Shown: positions 8,784 to 17,950, counted from the stretch's first letter. The stretch is DNA of 64,000 nucleotides from an uncultured Oscillospiraceae bacterium (GCA_910584045.1 CAJTYO010000010.1:1-64000); one strand, 5' to 3'. Translations and numbers: made by a program. Notes: generated from the sequence alone by a model not told the origin.

Positions 8784-8958
8784 GTGCCCTCCTGGACAGG
8801 CCTGGCCTGCCGTTCAGAATCGACGTATTTCCATGTGCCCAGCCCGGCGCGGTAAGCGCGCCTCCGCCTGCACAGCGGATTTATTGTAGCACCATCGGAC
8901 ACAACATACAAGTAGTAAATTGTTAAAAAAGTTCCCATTTCCGCCTATGCTGGCAGAA

Positions 8959-9651
8959 CTAATCCCACGTGCGCTCCACCTCCGCCCGCTCCGGCAGGAG
9001 GGAGCCGTCAAAGTCGTAGTAGCACCGCCCCGCCGCCTCGGTAAATTCAGCGGCCTGCCGGTCGGTGAACAGGAAGCTAAAAAAGCCGGGCAGCTTCGAG
9101 CTGCGGGGACAGGCGTCGAAGTGATACCACCCATCGCCGCAGTCCACCAGGTTCCAGTAGTGCCGCGCCTCGCCCCCCACCCGCTCCACAGGCAGGTTGT
9201 CGATCCCCAGGGCAGTCAGCATGGCCCGAGAGGCAGCGTAGTAGGTGAAGCAATCCCCCCGCCCGCTGGTCAGTCCAACATACGCCCCGGTTTTCCAGTC
9301 GGACTTGTCCGACTCGCCGGTGTAGAGGATGCCGTCGTGAACGTAGTCAAAAACGGCCCGCGCCTGTTCTACCTTGGTCATCCCCTCCGTGACGATGCCC
9401 TCCAGAGTCCCCTCGATCAGCCGGTCAAATTCCTCATCGGTGAAGGGCCGGTCCACATCGTCCTCCTCCGGCGGCATGGCCGCCGTCCGCTCCGACAGCA
9501 CCCCGGCAGACACGATGGGCCGGGGCGGCTGCGGCGAGGCCTGGGCCCCTGTATACACGGCAAAACCGGCCATCAGCGCCATAGCCAGCACCAGCCCTCG
9601 CACCCTGCCCATCCGGTCGGCGCGCCTGCGTGCAACTCTTTTTCCGGACAT
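8959..9651 (-). CDS. Transglutaminase-like exported protein, paralogue of downstream lipoprotein
   Basis: A 230-residue protein. An N-terminal basic stretch and hydrophobic segment (about 16-38) form a signal peptide or anchor without a lipobox. The core aligns closely with the downstream lipoprotein: MTKVEQARAVFDYVH, GRGDCFTYYAASRAML (Cys134), ARHYWNLVDCGDGWYHFDACPRS (His164, Asp179) and YYDFDGSLLPERAE. It lacks the acidic linker and the Pro/Glu-rich tail. The start has AAGGAGG five bases upstream. It is probably the first gene of the envelope unit; the next gene begins 175 bp further on. The pair looks like a tandem duplication followed by divergence in anchoring. Confidence 0.82.
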   Translation of the reverse strand: MSGKRVARRRADRMGRVRGLVLAMALMAGFAVYTGAQASPQPPRPIVSAGVLSERTAAMPPEEDDVDRPFTDEEFDRLIEGTLEGIVTEGMTKVEQARAVFDYVHDGILYTGESDKSDWKTGAYVGLTSGRGDCFTYYAASRAMLTALGIDNLPVERVGGEARHYWNLVDCGDGWYHFDACPRSSKLPGFFSFLFTDRQAAEFTEAAGRCYYDFDGSLLPERAEVERTWD

Positions 9652-9829
9652 ACTTTCCTCCTTGCCGCGCCGTCCGGCGGACGGGTGTCATAGCCCGTCC
9701 CCCCGCGCCGGCGCCGGGTGATCCGCCGTACCCGGCGGTGTATGTCCCATATTGTCGAACGGGGCGTCATCCCTTCCGTATCGTTCCGCCCTCAAAACGG
9801 CATCGAGGCCCCGTTCTTTCTGCCAACTT

Positions 9830-11080
9830 TCACAGCGGCAGGCCCAGCAGCTTTCTGCGGAGCATGTCGAAGGCGCTGCTGGCGGCGGCGGAACGCACCC
9901 TGTCCCGCCCCCTGCCCTTGCCGCAGGAGAACTTTTTGCAGATGGTCTCCTCCGCCGAGGCCAAAGCGATATAGACGGTGCCCACCTCGTTGCCCCGGTC
10001 GTCCCGGTCCGGCCCGGCCACGCCGGTGAGGGACACGGCCAGATCGCTGCCGCAGATACTCCGGCACCGCTGAGCCATGGCCCGGGCCACATTCTCGCTG
10101 ACCGCGCCGAACTCCTCCAGCAGCGCTGGATCCACGCCCAGCACGCCGGCCTTCACCCCGTTGGTATAGCTGACCACGCCGCCTCGGAACACGCTGGACG
10201 CTCCGGGCAGATCGGTCATGCGCTTAGCCACCAGCCCTCCGGTGCAGCTCTCCGCAGCGGAGAGGGTCAGCCCTCTCTCCCGCAGCAGGGCGGACACCGC
10301 CGCCTCCAGGCTCTCCACGTCCACGCCGTAGACCACGTCCCCCAGTGTCTCCAGGACTTGGTCCACCAGGGGCCTAAGCATAGCCTCGGCGGCCTCCCGT
10401 GTCTCGGCTTTGGCGGTGGCGCGGACCATGCACTCGTTGAGCTTGGCATAGGGGGCCAGGGTGGGGTTGGCCAGCCGGGTCATGGGCTCCCGCAGGGCCT
10501 CCTCCACAGAGCTCTCCCCCATGCCAAAGATTTTAATCTCATGGCTGACGATCACGCCGTCTGTGAGTTTCTCCAGATACCGGGCGGCCCGGTTCTCAAG
10601 CATGTACCGGCACTCAAAGGGCGGCCCCGGCAGCATCAGCACATGGATGCCTTTTTCCTCGAAGGCGCATCCCGGAGCCGTACCCACGGGGTTGTCGAAG
10701 ACGGTGCAGCCCATCGGCAGCATGGCCTGCTGGACATTGTTTTCCGGCATGGGCCGGCCCAACTTTGTCCGGAACCAGGCGCGGATATCCTCCAGTATGT
10801 CCTCGTGGAGCTCTAACTCCCTCCCGAAGATTTTGCAGATGGTCTGCTTTGTCAGGTCGTCGCAGGTGGGCCCCAGCCCGCCGGTAGTGATAATGATGTC
10901 CGCTCTTTTCCGCGCAGCCTCCAGCGCCTCTCCCAGCCGGAGGGGGTTGTCCCCTACCACGGTGTGATGGTGGACGGTTATGCCCATTGTGCTCAGCTTC
11001 TCTGAAATAATCTGCGCGTCGGTATTGGCGATGCTTCCCAGCAGGAGCTCTGTCCCCACGGCAATTAACTCGGCAATCAT
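9830..11080 (-). CDS. cinA: CinA: nucleotide-processing/nicotinamide-nucleotide amidase
   Basis: A 416-residue two-domain CinA. The N-terminal molybdopterin-binding-like domain begins MIAELIAVGTELLLGSIANTDAQIIS and has TTGGLGPTCDDLTK. The C-terminal PncC-type amidase domain contains AAESCTGGLVAKRMTDLPGASSVFRGGVVSYTN and SLTGVAGPD. The family deamidates nicotinamide mononucleotide in pyridine-nucleotide salvage. The ATG at 11078-11080 is chosen because AAGGAGCGG lies upstream; a longer frame to 11203 would run through the divIVA terminator. It follows divIVA in the same direction. Confidence 0.93.
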   Translation of the reverse strand: MIAELIAVGTELLLGSIANTDAQIISEKLSTMGITVHHHTVVGDNPLRLGEALEAARKRADIIITTGGLGPTCDDLTKQTICKIFGRELELHEDILEDIRAWFRTKLGRPMPENNVQQAMLPMGCTVFDNPVGTAPGCAFEEKGIHVLMLPGPPFECRYMLENRAARYLEKLTDGVIVSHEIKIFGMGESSVEEALREPMTRLANPTLAPYAKLNECMVRATAKAETREAAEAMLRPLVDQVLETLGDVVYGVDVESLEAAVSALLRERGLTLSAAESCTGGLVAKRMTDLPGASSVFRGGVVSYTNGVKAGVLGVDPALLEEFGAVSENVARAMAQRCRSICGSDLAVSLTGVAGPDRDDRGNEVGTVYIALASAEETICKKFSCGKGRGRDRVRSAAASSAFDMLRRKLLGLPL

Positions 11081-11142
11081 TTTCTCTGACCGCTCCTTTC
11101 GATGAATCAATACAAATCCAATCCCCCGGTTATGAAGACAAA

Positions 11143-11161
11143 AGGCGGCATTCTGCCGCCT
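11143..11161 (-). terminator. Intrinsic terminator downstream of divIVA
   Basis: On the minus strand the stem AGGCGGCA/TGCCGCCT with a 3-base loop is followed by TTTTGTCTTC. It lies 5 bp after the divIVA stop and upstream of the cinA ribosome site, so it should separate the two genes at least partly. Confidence 0.75.
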
Positions 11162-11165
11162 CTTG

Positions 11166-11951
11166 TCAATCCTTTGTATAGTTGGGCCCAAACTGCAGAT
11201 CATCCAGATTTAACACCCGGGTGTCCGCCAGCTCCTCGTCCAGACCGTCGTCCGCAAAGGGGTCCTCCCCCAAATCCGCGCCCTCCGCCCTCGCGGCGGA
11301 GAAGGCGGGCATCACCTCCGGTATGGGCGCGGGCGCAGCTGCCGACGGAGGGGCGCTCTCCCGCTTCTCCTGGGGCGGGGCGCTCTCGGCCGCCGGAGAA
11401 ACCACCTGAATAGGAACCGCCGGCGCGGCCGGCTTGGGCTCCTCCGCCGGGAGCTCCGGCAGCAGCTCCAGCTGCGCCAGCTCCTCGTTGCACACCGCCC
11501 GCACATCCCGGATAAAGGCCCGCAGCTGCTCCTGCCCCGTGGACAGACGCCTGCGCTCCGCTTCCAGCTCTTTGTCCACCTGGAAGCGCACCGCCTCCAG
11601 GCGGCGCTCCGCGTCGTTGATCTGCTGCTGCAACTCCGCCAGGCGGGCCTTCGCGCCGCCGGCGGCGTCGGCAATCATCGCATCCCTTTTCTGCTCCGCC
11701 TCGCTGATCATGGCGCTGGACATCTTCTGGGCCGTCAGGAGGGTGGAGCGGATGGCGTCCTCCGACTCCCGGTACTCCGTCATCTTGTCCACCGTGATTT
11801 TCAGCTTGGCCTTCAGCGCGGAGTTCTCCTTATACAGGGCGGCGTAGTCTTCCGTCAGCTTGTCCAGAAAATCGTCCACAGACGCCATGTTATAGCCGCC
11901 CATCATCGATTTGGCGAACGTGCAGTTCGCCACTTCCTGCGGGGTCATCAT
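11166..11951 (-). CDS. divIVA: DivIVA-domain cell-division/polarity protein
   Basis: A 261-residue DivIVA-type coiled-coil protein. The membrane-binding N-terminal domain is MTPQEVANCTFAKSMMGGYNMASVDDFLDKLTEDY, followed by coiled coil through about residue 160 (KENSALKAKLKITVDKM, KDKELEAERRRL-type heptads) and a Pro/Ala/Glu-rich C-terminal tail. DivIVA senses negative membrane curvature and organises septum or pole proteins in Gram-positives. Start codons occur in tandem (11951 and 11948) with GGAGGG upstream. It lies just downstream of sepF and yggS, the usual Firmicutes division cluster. Confidence 0.9.
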   Translation of the reverse strand: MMTPQEVANCTFAKSMMGGYNMASVDDFLDKLTEDYAALYKENSALKAKLKITVDKMTEYRESEDAIRSTLLTAQKMSSAMISEAEQKRDAMIADAAGGAKARLAELQQQINDAERRLEAVRFQVDKELEAERRRLSTGQEQLRAFIRDVRAVCNEELAQLELLPELPAEEPKPAAPAVPIQVVSPAAESAPPQEKRESAPPSAAAPAPIPEVMPAFSAARAEGADLGEDPFADDGLDEELADTRVLNLDDLQFGPNYTKD

Positions 11952-12008
11952 CTATGCGGTCCCTCCTAATCTAGTACAGCCTATTTCCCGGGAAAACGGC
12001 TCCCCGGA

Positions 12009-12458
12009 TCAGAAATACATCCCGTTGCTCTCCAGCTCGTCGATCAGATCTCCCTGGATATCCACAGAATACGGGGTGATGATGTACGTGTTGGCGGCCA
12101 CCTTCTTGATCTTCCCCTCTCCCGCGTAGGCTACACCGGACAGAAAGTCGATCAGCCGCCGGGCAATATCCTTGTGGGTGGACTCCAGGTTTACCACCAC
12201 TGTGCGCTTTTCCTTCAGATGGTCGGCGATTTCGCTGGCCGCTTCAAAGCGCTCGGGCTTCACCAGCACAACCTTCAGCTGGGTGGTGGCGTGGATATTC
12301 ACCACCTTGCCCCGGCGGCTGTCGGACGGGCCGCCGCCCGAGGATCGGGGGCGCTCGTCAATAAAGGGCGAGTCGCGCTCGTCGAAAATCTCATCATAAT
12401 CATCGTCCTCGTCGCTCATCGGGCTGACCAGACGCTTGATATTGTCGAAAATGCTCAT
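12009..12458 (-). CDS. sepF: SepF, FtsZ-associated septum protein
   Basis: A 149-residue SepF. It begins with the amphipathic membrane anchor MSIFDNIKRLVSPMS, has an acidic linker and then the SepF core VVNIHATTQLKVVLVKPERFEAASEIADHLKEKRTVVVNLE and DFLSGVAYAGEGKIKKVAANTYIITP. SepF links FtsZ filaments to the membrane and rings the septum. The ATG at 12456-12458 has GGAGG eight bases upstream and places the amphipathic helix at the N-terminus, which rules out the longer frame to 12500. It starts 16 bp after the yggS stop. Confidence 0.95.
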   Translation of the reverse strand: MSIFDNIKRLVSPMSDEDDDYDEIFDERDSPFIDERPRSSGGGPSDSRRGKVVNIHATTQLKVVLVKPERFEAASEIADHLKEKRTVVVNLESTHKDIARRLIDFLSGVAYAGEGKIKKVAANTYIITPYSVDIQGDLIDELESNGMYF

Positions 12459-12474
12459 GGCGGAAACCTCCAAA

Positions 12475-13173
12475 TCAAAGTTGGTACTGTCTATGTCCAA
12501 AGATGGCCGAGCCCACGCGGATCATGGTGGCTCCGGCGGCAATGGCATCCTCGAAGTCGTCGCTCATTCCCATGGACAGATATTTGAAACCATTATCGTA
12601 CAAATCCCGGCTTATGTCAACATAAAACTGGGCGACTTTCTCAAAATAGGGTAAATTACCGTGGGGTTCCCGCTCAATCGGCGGAATGGTCATTAATCCA
12701 AGGACCCGGATGTGGGAAAATGTCCGCGCCGCCTCCGCCGCGGCGTACAGGGCCGAGGGGGCAAAGCCGCCCTTGTTCTCCTCTCCGCCGATGTTCACCT
12801 CCAACAGCACGTCCTGAACCAGCGCCCGCTTCTCCGCCTGGCGCTGGATCTCCTCGAGCAGTTCCATGGAGCCCGCCGACTGTATCAGGTCCACCTGCCC
12901 CACCACCTGCCGGACCTTGTTGCGCTGGAGACGGCCAATGAAGTGCAGAGGCGCGCCGTCATAGGCGTTCTCCTCCAGCTTGGCCCTCATCTCCTGGACC
13001 CGATTTTCCCCCAGGGCGTCGATGCCGGCGGCTATGGCCGCGCGGCAGGCGTCCGCCCCGTTCATCTTACTGGCGCCCACCAGCGTTACGCTCCCCGTCT
13101 CCCGGCCCGCCGCCCGGGCGGCCCGGTCCATCCGCTCCCGGATGCGCCGCAGGTTTTCCTCAATACCTGTCAT
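12475..13173 (-). CDS. yggS: YggS-family pyridoxal-phosphate homeostasis protein
   Basis: A 232-residue PLP-binding protein with an alanine-racemase-like barrel. LVGASKMNGADACRAAIAAG contains the PLP lysine, and LGENRVQE, HFIGRLQRNKVR and SMGMSDDFEDAIAAGATMIRVGSAIFG are all family signatures. It has no known catalytic activity and is thought to balance free PLP. It overlaps the upstream gene by 4 bp (ATGA) and is followed closely by sepF, the conserved yggS-sepF order. Confidence 0.95.
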   Translation of the reverse strand: MTGIEENLRRIRERMDRAARAAGRETGSVTLVGASKMNGADACRAAIAAGIDALGENRVQEMRAKLEENAYDGAPLHFIGRLQRNKVRQVVGQVDLIQSAGSMELLEEIQRQAEKRALVQDVLLEVNIGGEENKGGFAPSALYAAAEAARTFSHIRVLGLMTIPPIEREPHGNLPYFEKVAQFYVDISRDLYDNGFKYLSMGMSDDFEDAIAAGATMIRVGSAIFGHRQYQL

Positions 13174-14465
13174 TGTACCACCTTCCCGTCATACAGCTCC
13201 GCCGCCGCGGTGATCACCTGGTCCCCGGCCCGGAGGCGGCGGCTCTCTCGGGTTTTCTCCTGGGCATAGGCCCCCAGTGCCTCCTCGTCCGGGGCCACCA
13301 GGATATAGTCCTCCTCCTGCCATAAAACCGTCACCGGTTTCTGCATGGCCGTGTCGCCCCAGAGGCAGTAGACGCATGTCACCGGCGTCGTCTTGGGGTT
13401 GCCCTGGCTGTCCTTTACCGGCAGCCCTTCCTCGTCGGTTATGGGCTGCGCGTCCACCCGTACGGCACTGCGGGGCACCCGGACCCCCTCATAGCTGGTA
13501 AAGATCACCTGTGCGTTCTGGTGGCGCAGGAGAGTAGCCAACTGGAGATAGCGCTCGGAGGAGAAAACCACCACCCGGCGGCCCCCCTCCTCTCCGCTGA
13601 TGGAGGCCACCTTCATGGTCATATCCCGGTCCAGGCCTTTCTGGAATCGGAGGGTGACTATGTCGCCGGGCTGCAGGCGCTTGACCTGCTCACTCTGCAT
13701 CAGGGTGACAAAAGCCCACTCATCGCCGTAGATCATCTTTCCCACGGCGGTGGGGTCCACCGACGGCGCGATGGCCCGGTAATCGGAGGGCGTCATCTCC
13801 TCCAGATCCTCCAGGCGCAGCACCCCCTCATAGCCGTCCACCAGGCCGGAGAAGAGCCCTGCCCTAGGGGCGGTGATCCGGGTGACATCTGCCTCCGCCG
13901 GACCGGACAGGGCCGCGACCCTCTCCTGCAGGGCGGCGATGGACGCGTCCAGCCCCTCGGAGCCGGAGATGGCGTAGCCCCGCCGGAGGACGGCGGTGCG
14001 CAGGTGCTGTCCCCCGTCCCCGCCGTCCCCGCCGGCGGCCATCTCCCCCCGGAAATCCACCAGAGATTTGGCGATCTCCTCGTCCAGCCGGGCGGAGGCC
14101 TGGCTGCCGGCAGAGAGGGAGCGGGCGTAGCGCAGCTGGTCCAGCTGGTCCGTCAGCTCCCGCAGGGCGTTGGCGTCGGCGAGGGCCTGGGCCGTGGGAT
14201 AGACCAGAGCCACTTCGCCCCCCCGGCTGACCCGCTCCCCCTCGGCCCGGGAGGAGTAGACCAGCTCGCCTCCGCCGGTGAGCGCCTCCTCCTCCCGCAC
14301 CACATAGCCGGATACGGTCACGGCGTTCTCGCCGGTATAGCTGAAGGCCACGGTGGTAGTGTATGGGTCGGAGAAATAGGCGGCCACATTCACGCCAAAG
14401 TAGACCAGGACGGCCAGGAATACGGCGGCCAGCATCAATTTTGTTGCCAGGGTGCTGTTTTTCAT
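13170..14465 (-). CDS. HlyD-like membrane-anchored protein of the yggS-sepF cluster
   Basis: A 431-residue protein with one N-terminal membrane helix (about 8-30) followed by an extracytoplasmic region. It has a lipoyl/barrel-sandwich-like hairpin (VTVSGYVVREEEALTGGGELVYSSRAEGERVSRGGEVALVYPT), a helical section and a late barrel-sandwich half with DEWAFVTLMQSEQVKRLQPGDIVTLRF. This is the layout of HlyD-type adaptors, but no ABC or MFS partner is adjacent. In many Clostridia the same protein sits directly upstream of yggS and sepF, which suggests a role linked to division or envelope; this is inferred from position. Confidence 0.75.
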   Translation of the reverse strand: MKNSTLATKLMLAAVFLAVLVYFGVNVAAYFSDPYTTTVAFSYTGENAVTVSGYVVREEEALTGGGELVYSSRAEGERVSRGGEVALVYPTAQALADANALRELTDQLDQLRYARSLSAGSQASARLDEEIAKSLVDFRGEMAAGGDGGDGGQHLRTAVLRRGYAISGSEGLDASIAALQERVAALSGPAEADVTRITAPRAGLFSGLVDGYEGVLRLEDLEEMTPSDYRAIAPSVDPTAVGKMIYGDEWAFVTLMQSEQVKRLQPGDIVTLRFQKGLDRDMTMKVASISGEEGGRRVVVFSSERYLQLATLLRHQNAQVIFTSYEGVRVPRSAVRVDAQPITDEEGLPVKDSQGNPKTTPVTCVYCLWGDTAMQKPVTVLWQEEDYILVAPDEEALGAYAQEKTRESRRLRAGDQVITAAAELYDGKVVQ

Positions 14466-14522
14466 TATGTATCTCTCTTTCCGGGGGTGGGAACCCGCTG
14501 CGGGTGAGGAGCTTGTCTTCTC

Positions 14523-14759
14523 TTACAAGGTGTCCTCCCACTCCGCCAGGTCGACGGTGCGGGCGGGACTGACGGTGGATATGGCGTGCTTGTAAATCAA
14601 GTTCTGTTTGCCCTCGGCGGTTAGGACCACGGTGAAGGCGTCGAAGCCGGTGATGGTCCCCCGCATCTGGAAGCCGTTCATCAAAAACACGGTGACCGGC
14701 GTCTCGGTGCGGCGGACGGAGGCGAGGAACACGTCCTGCAGGTTTGGTGATTTGCTCAT
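14523..14759 (-). CDS. hfq: RNA chaperone Hfq
   Basis: A 78-residue Hfq. The Sm1 motif is [40 protein letters not shown] and the Sm2 motif is [14 protein letters not shown], with the YKHA core. It forms a hexameric ring that helps small RNAs pair with mRNAs. It lies 56 bp downstream of miaA, the same pair as in most bacteria. Confidence 0.97.
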   Translation of the reverse strand: MSKSPNLQDVFLASVRRTETPVTVFLMNGFQMRGTITGFDAFTVVLTAEGKQNLIYKHAISTVSPARTVDLAEWEDTL

Positions 14760-14815
14760 ACTGTCTACCTCTCTTTTGTTTGTTTATTGGGACGGACGGC
14801 TTGTCCGCCCCGTGC

Positions 14816-15763
14816 CTATTGTAGACCCTGAGCGGTGATAATTTCTGTCGCAATTTGGAGAGCGGCGGCAAAATTCCTCTCTTTTTCCCAGTACACCCAG
14901 TGGATGCGTGGGTTTCGCCTCAGCCATGTCAGCTGCCTCTTGGCGTACTGCCGGGAGCGCAGCTTGATTTCCTCCGCCGCCTGCTCCAGGGTCCGCTCTC
15001 CGTCCAGCACGGGGAGGAGCTCCTTGTACCCGATAGCCTGCATGGCGGTGGCGCTTCTGGGCGTCCCCCCATCCCGGAGGGCCCGGACCTCCTCCAGCAG
15101 TCCCCCGGCCAGCATCTCGTCCACCCGCCGGTCGATCAGTTTTCGCATGTCCTCCCGGTCCCGGAAAGCAAGACCAATGTAGAGCGCATCGTACTTGTCC
15201 GGCATGCGGCGGCTCTCCTCATTGTGCCGGGAGATGGTCTCCCCGGTCTCCCGATAGACCTCCAGAGCCCGGAGGATGCGCTTTGTATCGGCCGGGTGGA
15301 GCCGCCCGGCGGCGGCGGGGTCCACCGCCCGCAGCTGAGCCAGGAGGGGTTCGATCCCCCCCGCTTCCAGCTCCAGCTCCAGCTCCCGGCGGACCGCGCC
15401 GCCGGACGCGCCGGGGGCGAAGGTCCTGCCGGAGACGACGGCCTCCAGATAGAGTCCGGTGCCGCCAGCCAATACGGGAAGTTTATTTCTCTCCAATATA
15501 TCCTGTATGCAGTCACCTGCCGCCGCCGTGAACCGGGCGGCGGACCAGTTGTCGCCGGGCTCGGCCACAGCTACCATGTGGTGGGGAACCCTCCCCATCT
15601 CCGCCGCCGTTGGAGCGGCGGTGCCGATGCTCATCCCCCTGTAGATCTGCATCGAGTCGATGCTGACCACCTCGCCGTTGTACCGCTCGGCCAGGAGGAT
15701 GCTCAGTTTTGTTTTGCCGCTGGCGGTGGGGCCGACGACACAGAGGACTTTCTTTGCTTCCAT
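14816..15763 (-). CDS. miaA: tRNA dimethylallyltransferase MiaA
   Basis: A 315-residue enzyme that prenylates A37 of tRNAs reading UNN codons, using dimethylallyl diphosphate. The P-loop is VVGPTASGKTKLS, followed by SIDSMQIYRGMSIGTAAPT, the VLAGGTGLYLEAVV segment and the late KLRSRQYAKRQLTWLRR motif. Length is normal for the family. It lies 120 bp after mutL in the conserved order mutL-miaA-hfq. Confidence 0.97.
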   Translation of the reverse strand: MEAKKVLCVVGPTASGKTKLSILLAERYNGEVVSIDSMQIYRGMSIGTAAPTAAEMGRVPHHMVAVAEPGDNWSAARFTAAAGDCIQDILERNKLPVLAGGTGLYLEAVVSGRTFAPGASGGAVRRELELELEAGGIEPLLAQLRAVDPAAAGRLHPADTKRILRALEVYRETGETISRHNEESRRMPDKYDALYIGLAFRDREDMRKLIDRRVDEMLAGGLLEEVRALRDGGTPRSATAMQAIGYKELLPVLDGERTLEQAAEEIKLRSRQYAKRQLTWLRRNPRIHWVYWEKERNFAAALQIATEIITAQGLQ

Positions 15764-15883
15764 GCGGTCTCTTCTCCGCCGCCGCTGCGCGACGGCTATA
15801 TCATGATTTCTTCCCTTAATCGGGGGGCTTTCGCCCGGGCGTCCAACCCATGCGCGGTCCCGCCCGGCAAAAAGCCGGATATA

Positions 15884-17821
15884 TCACGCCCTTTTGAACA
15901 TCTTCTCTATCTCATACTTAGATATCTTGACCTTCACGGGCCTCCCGTGGGGGCAGTACTGCACCTCCCCGCTCTGTACCCTCTCAATCAAGGCCCTCAG
16001 TTCTGCGGGGTCGGACGTCCACCCGCCCTTGATCGCCGCCTTGCAGGCCATTGTATGCAGCATCGCGTCCCGGACGGCGGCGGGGTCCGCGTTTCCCCCG
16101 GTCAGCAGCTTCTCTGACAGATCCTCCAGCGTCTCCCGGACCAGCCCCTCGTCCAGGTCGGCGGGAACCCCCCGGACCATCAGGCACCCGGAACCAAAGT
16201 CCTCCGCCTCAAAGCCGAACTCCTCCAAAAGCGGAAGATTCTCCAGCAGCGCGGCGTACTGCTCCCGGGGCAGCTCCACCGCCAGCGGCGCAAGCAGCTG
16301 CTGGCGCATAATGGGTTCCGCGCCGGCCTTCAGCCGGTCGAAGTTGATCCGCTCATGGGCGGCGTGCTTGTCAATCAGCCACACCTCGTCCCCGTCCTCG
16401 GCGACAATATACGTGCGCAGAATCTCACCCGCGAAGCGCCAGGGGGCGGGCTTGGGGGTAAACGTAGTCTGTTCCGGGGGCAAAGCGGTCTGTCCAGCGG
16501 GCGCGGCGGGCTCCCTCTCTGCGGCCGGGGTGGGAACCGAAGCGGGAAGCGCCTCCCGCCGGGCGGGGGGCGTCGGCCTGCCGGCGCTCTGCAGGGACCT
16601 GTCTCCATACCGGGGCGGCGCGGCGTCCCGGAAGGTTAGACGGCCTCCCAGCTCCGAGCCGGCGGCGCGGATCTCCCCCGCCCGCTGCGGCGCGGTCTTC
16701 CCTCGGAAGGTCTGGGCGTCCATAGTCTGATAGAAGCCATCCCGGGGCGCAGTCTTCCCGGCCTGGGGCTCAGACGGCGGCGGGGGAGCCGTAGGAGGCG
16801 TGGGTGGGACCGCCTGGGAGGCGGAGGCCCGCCCGGCGGCATCCAGCGCGTCTGCCACCGTGTGGTGGACGGCGGAGAACAGGGCCCGCTCGTTGACGAA
16901 TTTCACCACCGTCTTGGCCGGATGGACGTTCACGTCCACCTGGTGCAGGGGCAGGTCGATGTGGAGGACGCACCCGGGGAAGCGGCCCTTCATCTGCCGG
17001 TTGGCGTAGGCCTCCTCCAGAGCGGCGGTGAGCAGAGAGGAGCGGATAATCCGTCCGCAGCAGAAAAAGGTCTGCATGGCCCGGCTGCCCCGGCCCGCCA
17101 AAGGCTCGGTGACGTAGCCCTTCACCGCGACGCCCTCCCCGCCTCCGTCCACCTCCACCAGACCTAGGGCGAAGTCCCGCCCCCGGGCGGCGTAGATGGC
17201 GGAGAGCAGCCTGCCGTCACCGGGGGTGTGGAGCTCCTCCCTGCCGTCCCGGATAAGCCGGACGGATATTTCCGGATGGCTCAGGGCGATCTGGGAGACC
17301 ACGGCCGCCGCCGCCGCCGCCTCGGCGCTGTCGGTCTTCATGAACTTCCGCCGGGCCGGCGTGTTGTAAAACAGCTCTCGCACCGCCATGGTGGTCCCCT
17401 CCGGACAGCCCGCCTCCTCCACCGCCTCGGGGACACCTCCCTCCAGATGCAGGGACGCGCCGGTCTGCGCCCCCCTCTGCCTGGAGAACACGTCCAGACG
17501 GCTGACGGCGGAGATGGCCGCCAGGGCCTCCCCCCGGAAGCCCAGCGTCCCGATGGCAGCCAGGTCCTCGCTGCGCCGGAGCTTGCTGGTGGCGTGGCGG
17601 AGGAAGGCGGTGGACAGCTCCCCAGGCGCGATGCCGCAGCCGTTGTCCGTAATCCTGATAAGGGATATGCCGCCCCCCTGGATCTCCACCACCACCGCCG
17701 TGGCCCCGGCGTCTATGGCGTTTTCCACCAGCTCCTTGACCACACTGGCGGGGCGCTCCACCACCTCGCCGGCGGCGATCAGGTCTGCCACGTGGGGAGA
17801 GAGCTGCTGAATGTAGGGCAT
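15884..17821 (-). CDS. mutL: DNA mismatch-repair protein MutL
   Basis: A 645-residue MutL. The GHKL ATPase N-terminus has EVVERPASVVKELVENAIDAGA, TDNGCGIAPGEL and TLGFRGEALAAISAVS. A Pro/Ala-rich linker covers about 330-450. The C-terminal dimerisation and endonuclease domain holds DKHAAHERINFD, a variant of the metal-binding DQHA(X)2E(X)4E motif with Lys for Gln and Asp for the final Glu, and the terminal CPHGRP motif. The endonuclease type is expected in organisms without MutH. No mutS is present in the window. Confidence 0.95.
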   Translation of the reverse strand: MPYIQQLSPHVADLIAAGEVVERPASVVKELVENAIDAGATAVVVEIQGGGISLIRITDNGCGIAPGELSTAFLRHATSKLRRSEDLAAIGTLGFRGEALAAISAVSRLDVFSRQRGAQTGASLHLEGGVPEAVEEAGCPEGTTMAVRELFYNTPARRKFMKTDSAEAAAAAAVVSQIALSHPEISVRLIRDGREELHTPGDGRLLSAIYAARGRDFALGLVEVDGGGEGVAVKGYVTEPLAGRGSRAMQTFFCCGRIIRSSLLTAALEEAYANRQMKGRFPGCVLHIDLPLHQVDVNVHPAKTVVKFVNERALFSAVHHTVADALDAAGRASASQAVPPTPPTAPPPPSEPQAGKTAPRDGFYQTMDAQTFRGKTAPQRAGEIRAAGSELGGRLTFRDAAPPRYGDRSLQSAGRPTPPARREALPASVPTPAAEREPAAPAGQTALPPEQTTFTPKPAPWRFAGEILRTYIVAEDGDEVWLIDKHAAHERINFDRLKAGAEPIMRQQLLAPLAVELPREQYAALLENLPLLEEFGFEAEDFGSGCLMVRGVPADLDEGLVRETLEDLSEKLLTGGNADPAAVRDAMLHTMACKAAIKGGWTSDPAELRALIERVQSGEVQYCPHGRPVKVKISKYEIEKMFKRA

Positions 17822-17887
17822 GGCGCGCAGCCTCCTTTCCAGAACTTTTTTCTATACTATAGCAAATTTGTCCGCATTTTGCAAGCG

Positions 17888-17913
17888 GCCCGGCGGCACA
17901 AAAGCCGCCGGGC
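17888..17913 (-). terminator. GC-rich stem-loop after the cysteine desulfurase gene
   Basis: A perfect 10-bp stem GCCCGGCGGC/GCCGCCGGGC with a 6-base loop sits 37 bp beyond the desulfurase stop. There is no U-run on the minus strand, so termination, if any, would be weak or factor-assisted. Confidence 0.45.
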
Positions 17914-17950
17914 TCCAAAAGCGCCCCTGACACGGGACGCGTTACCCAAT

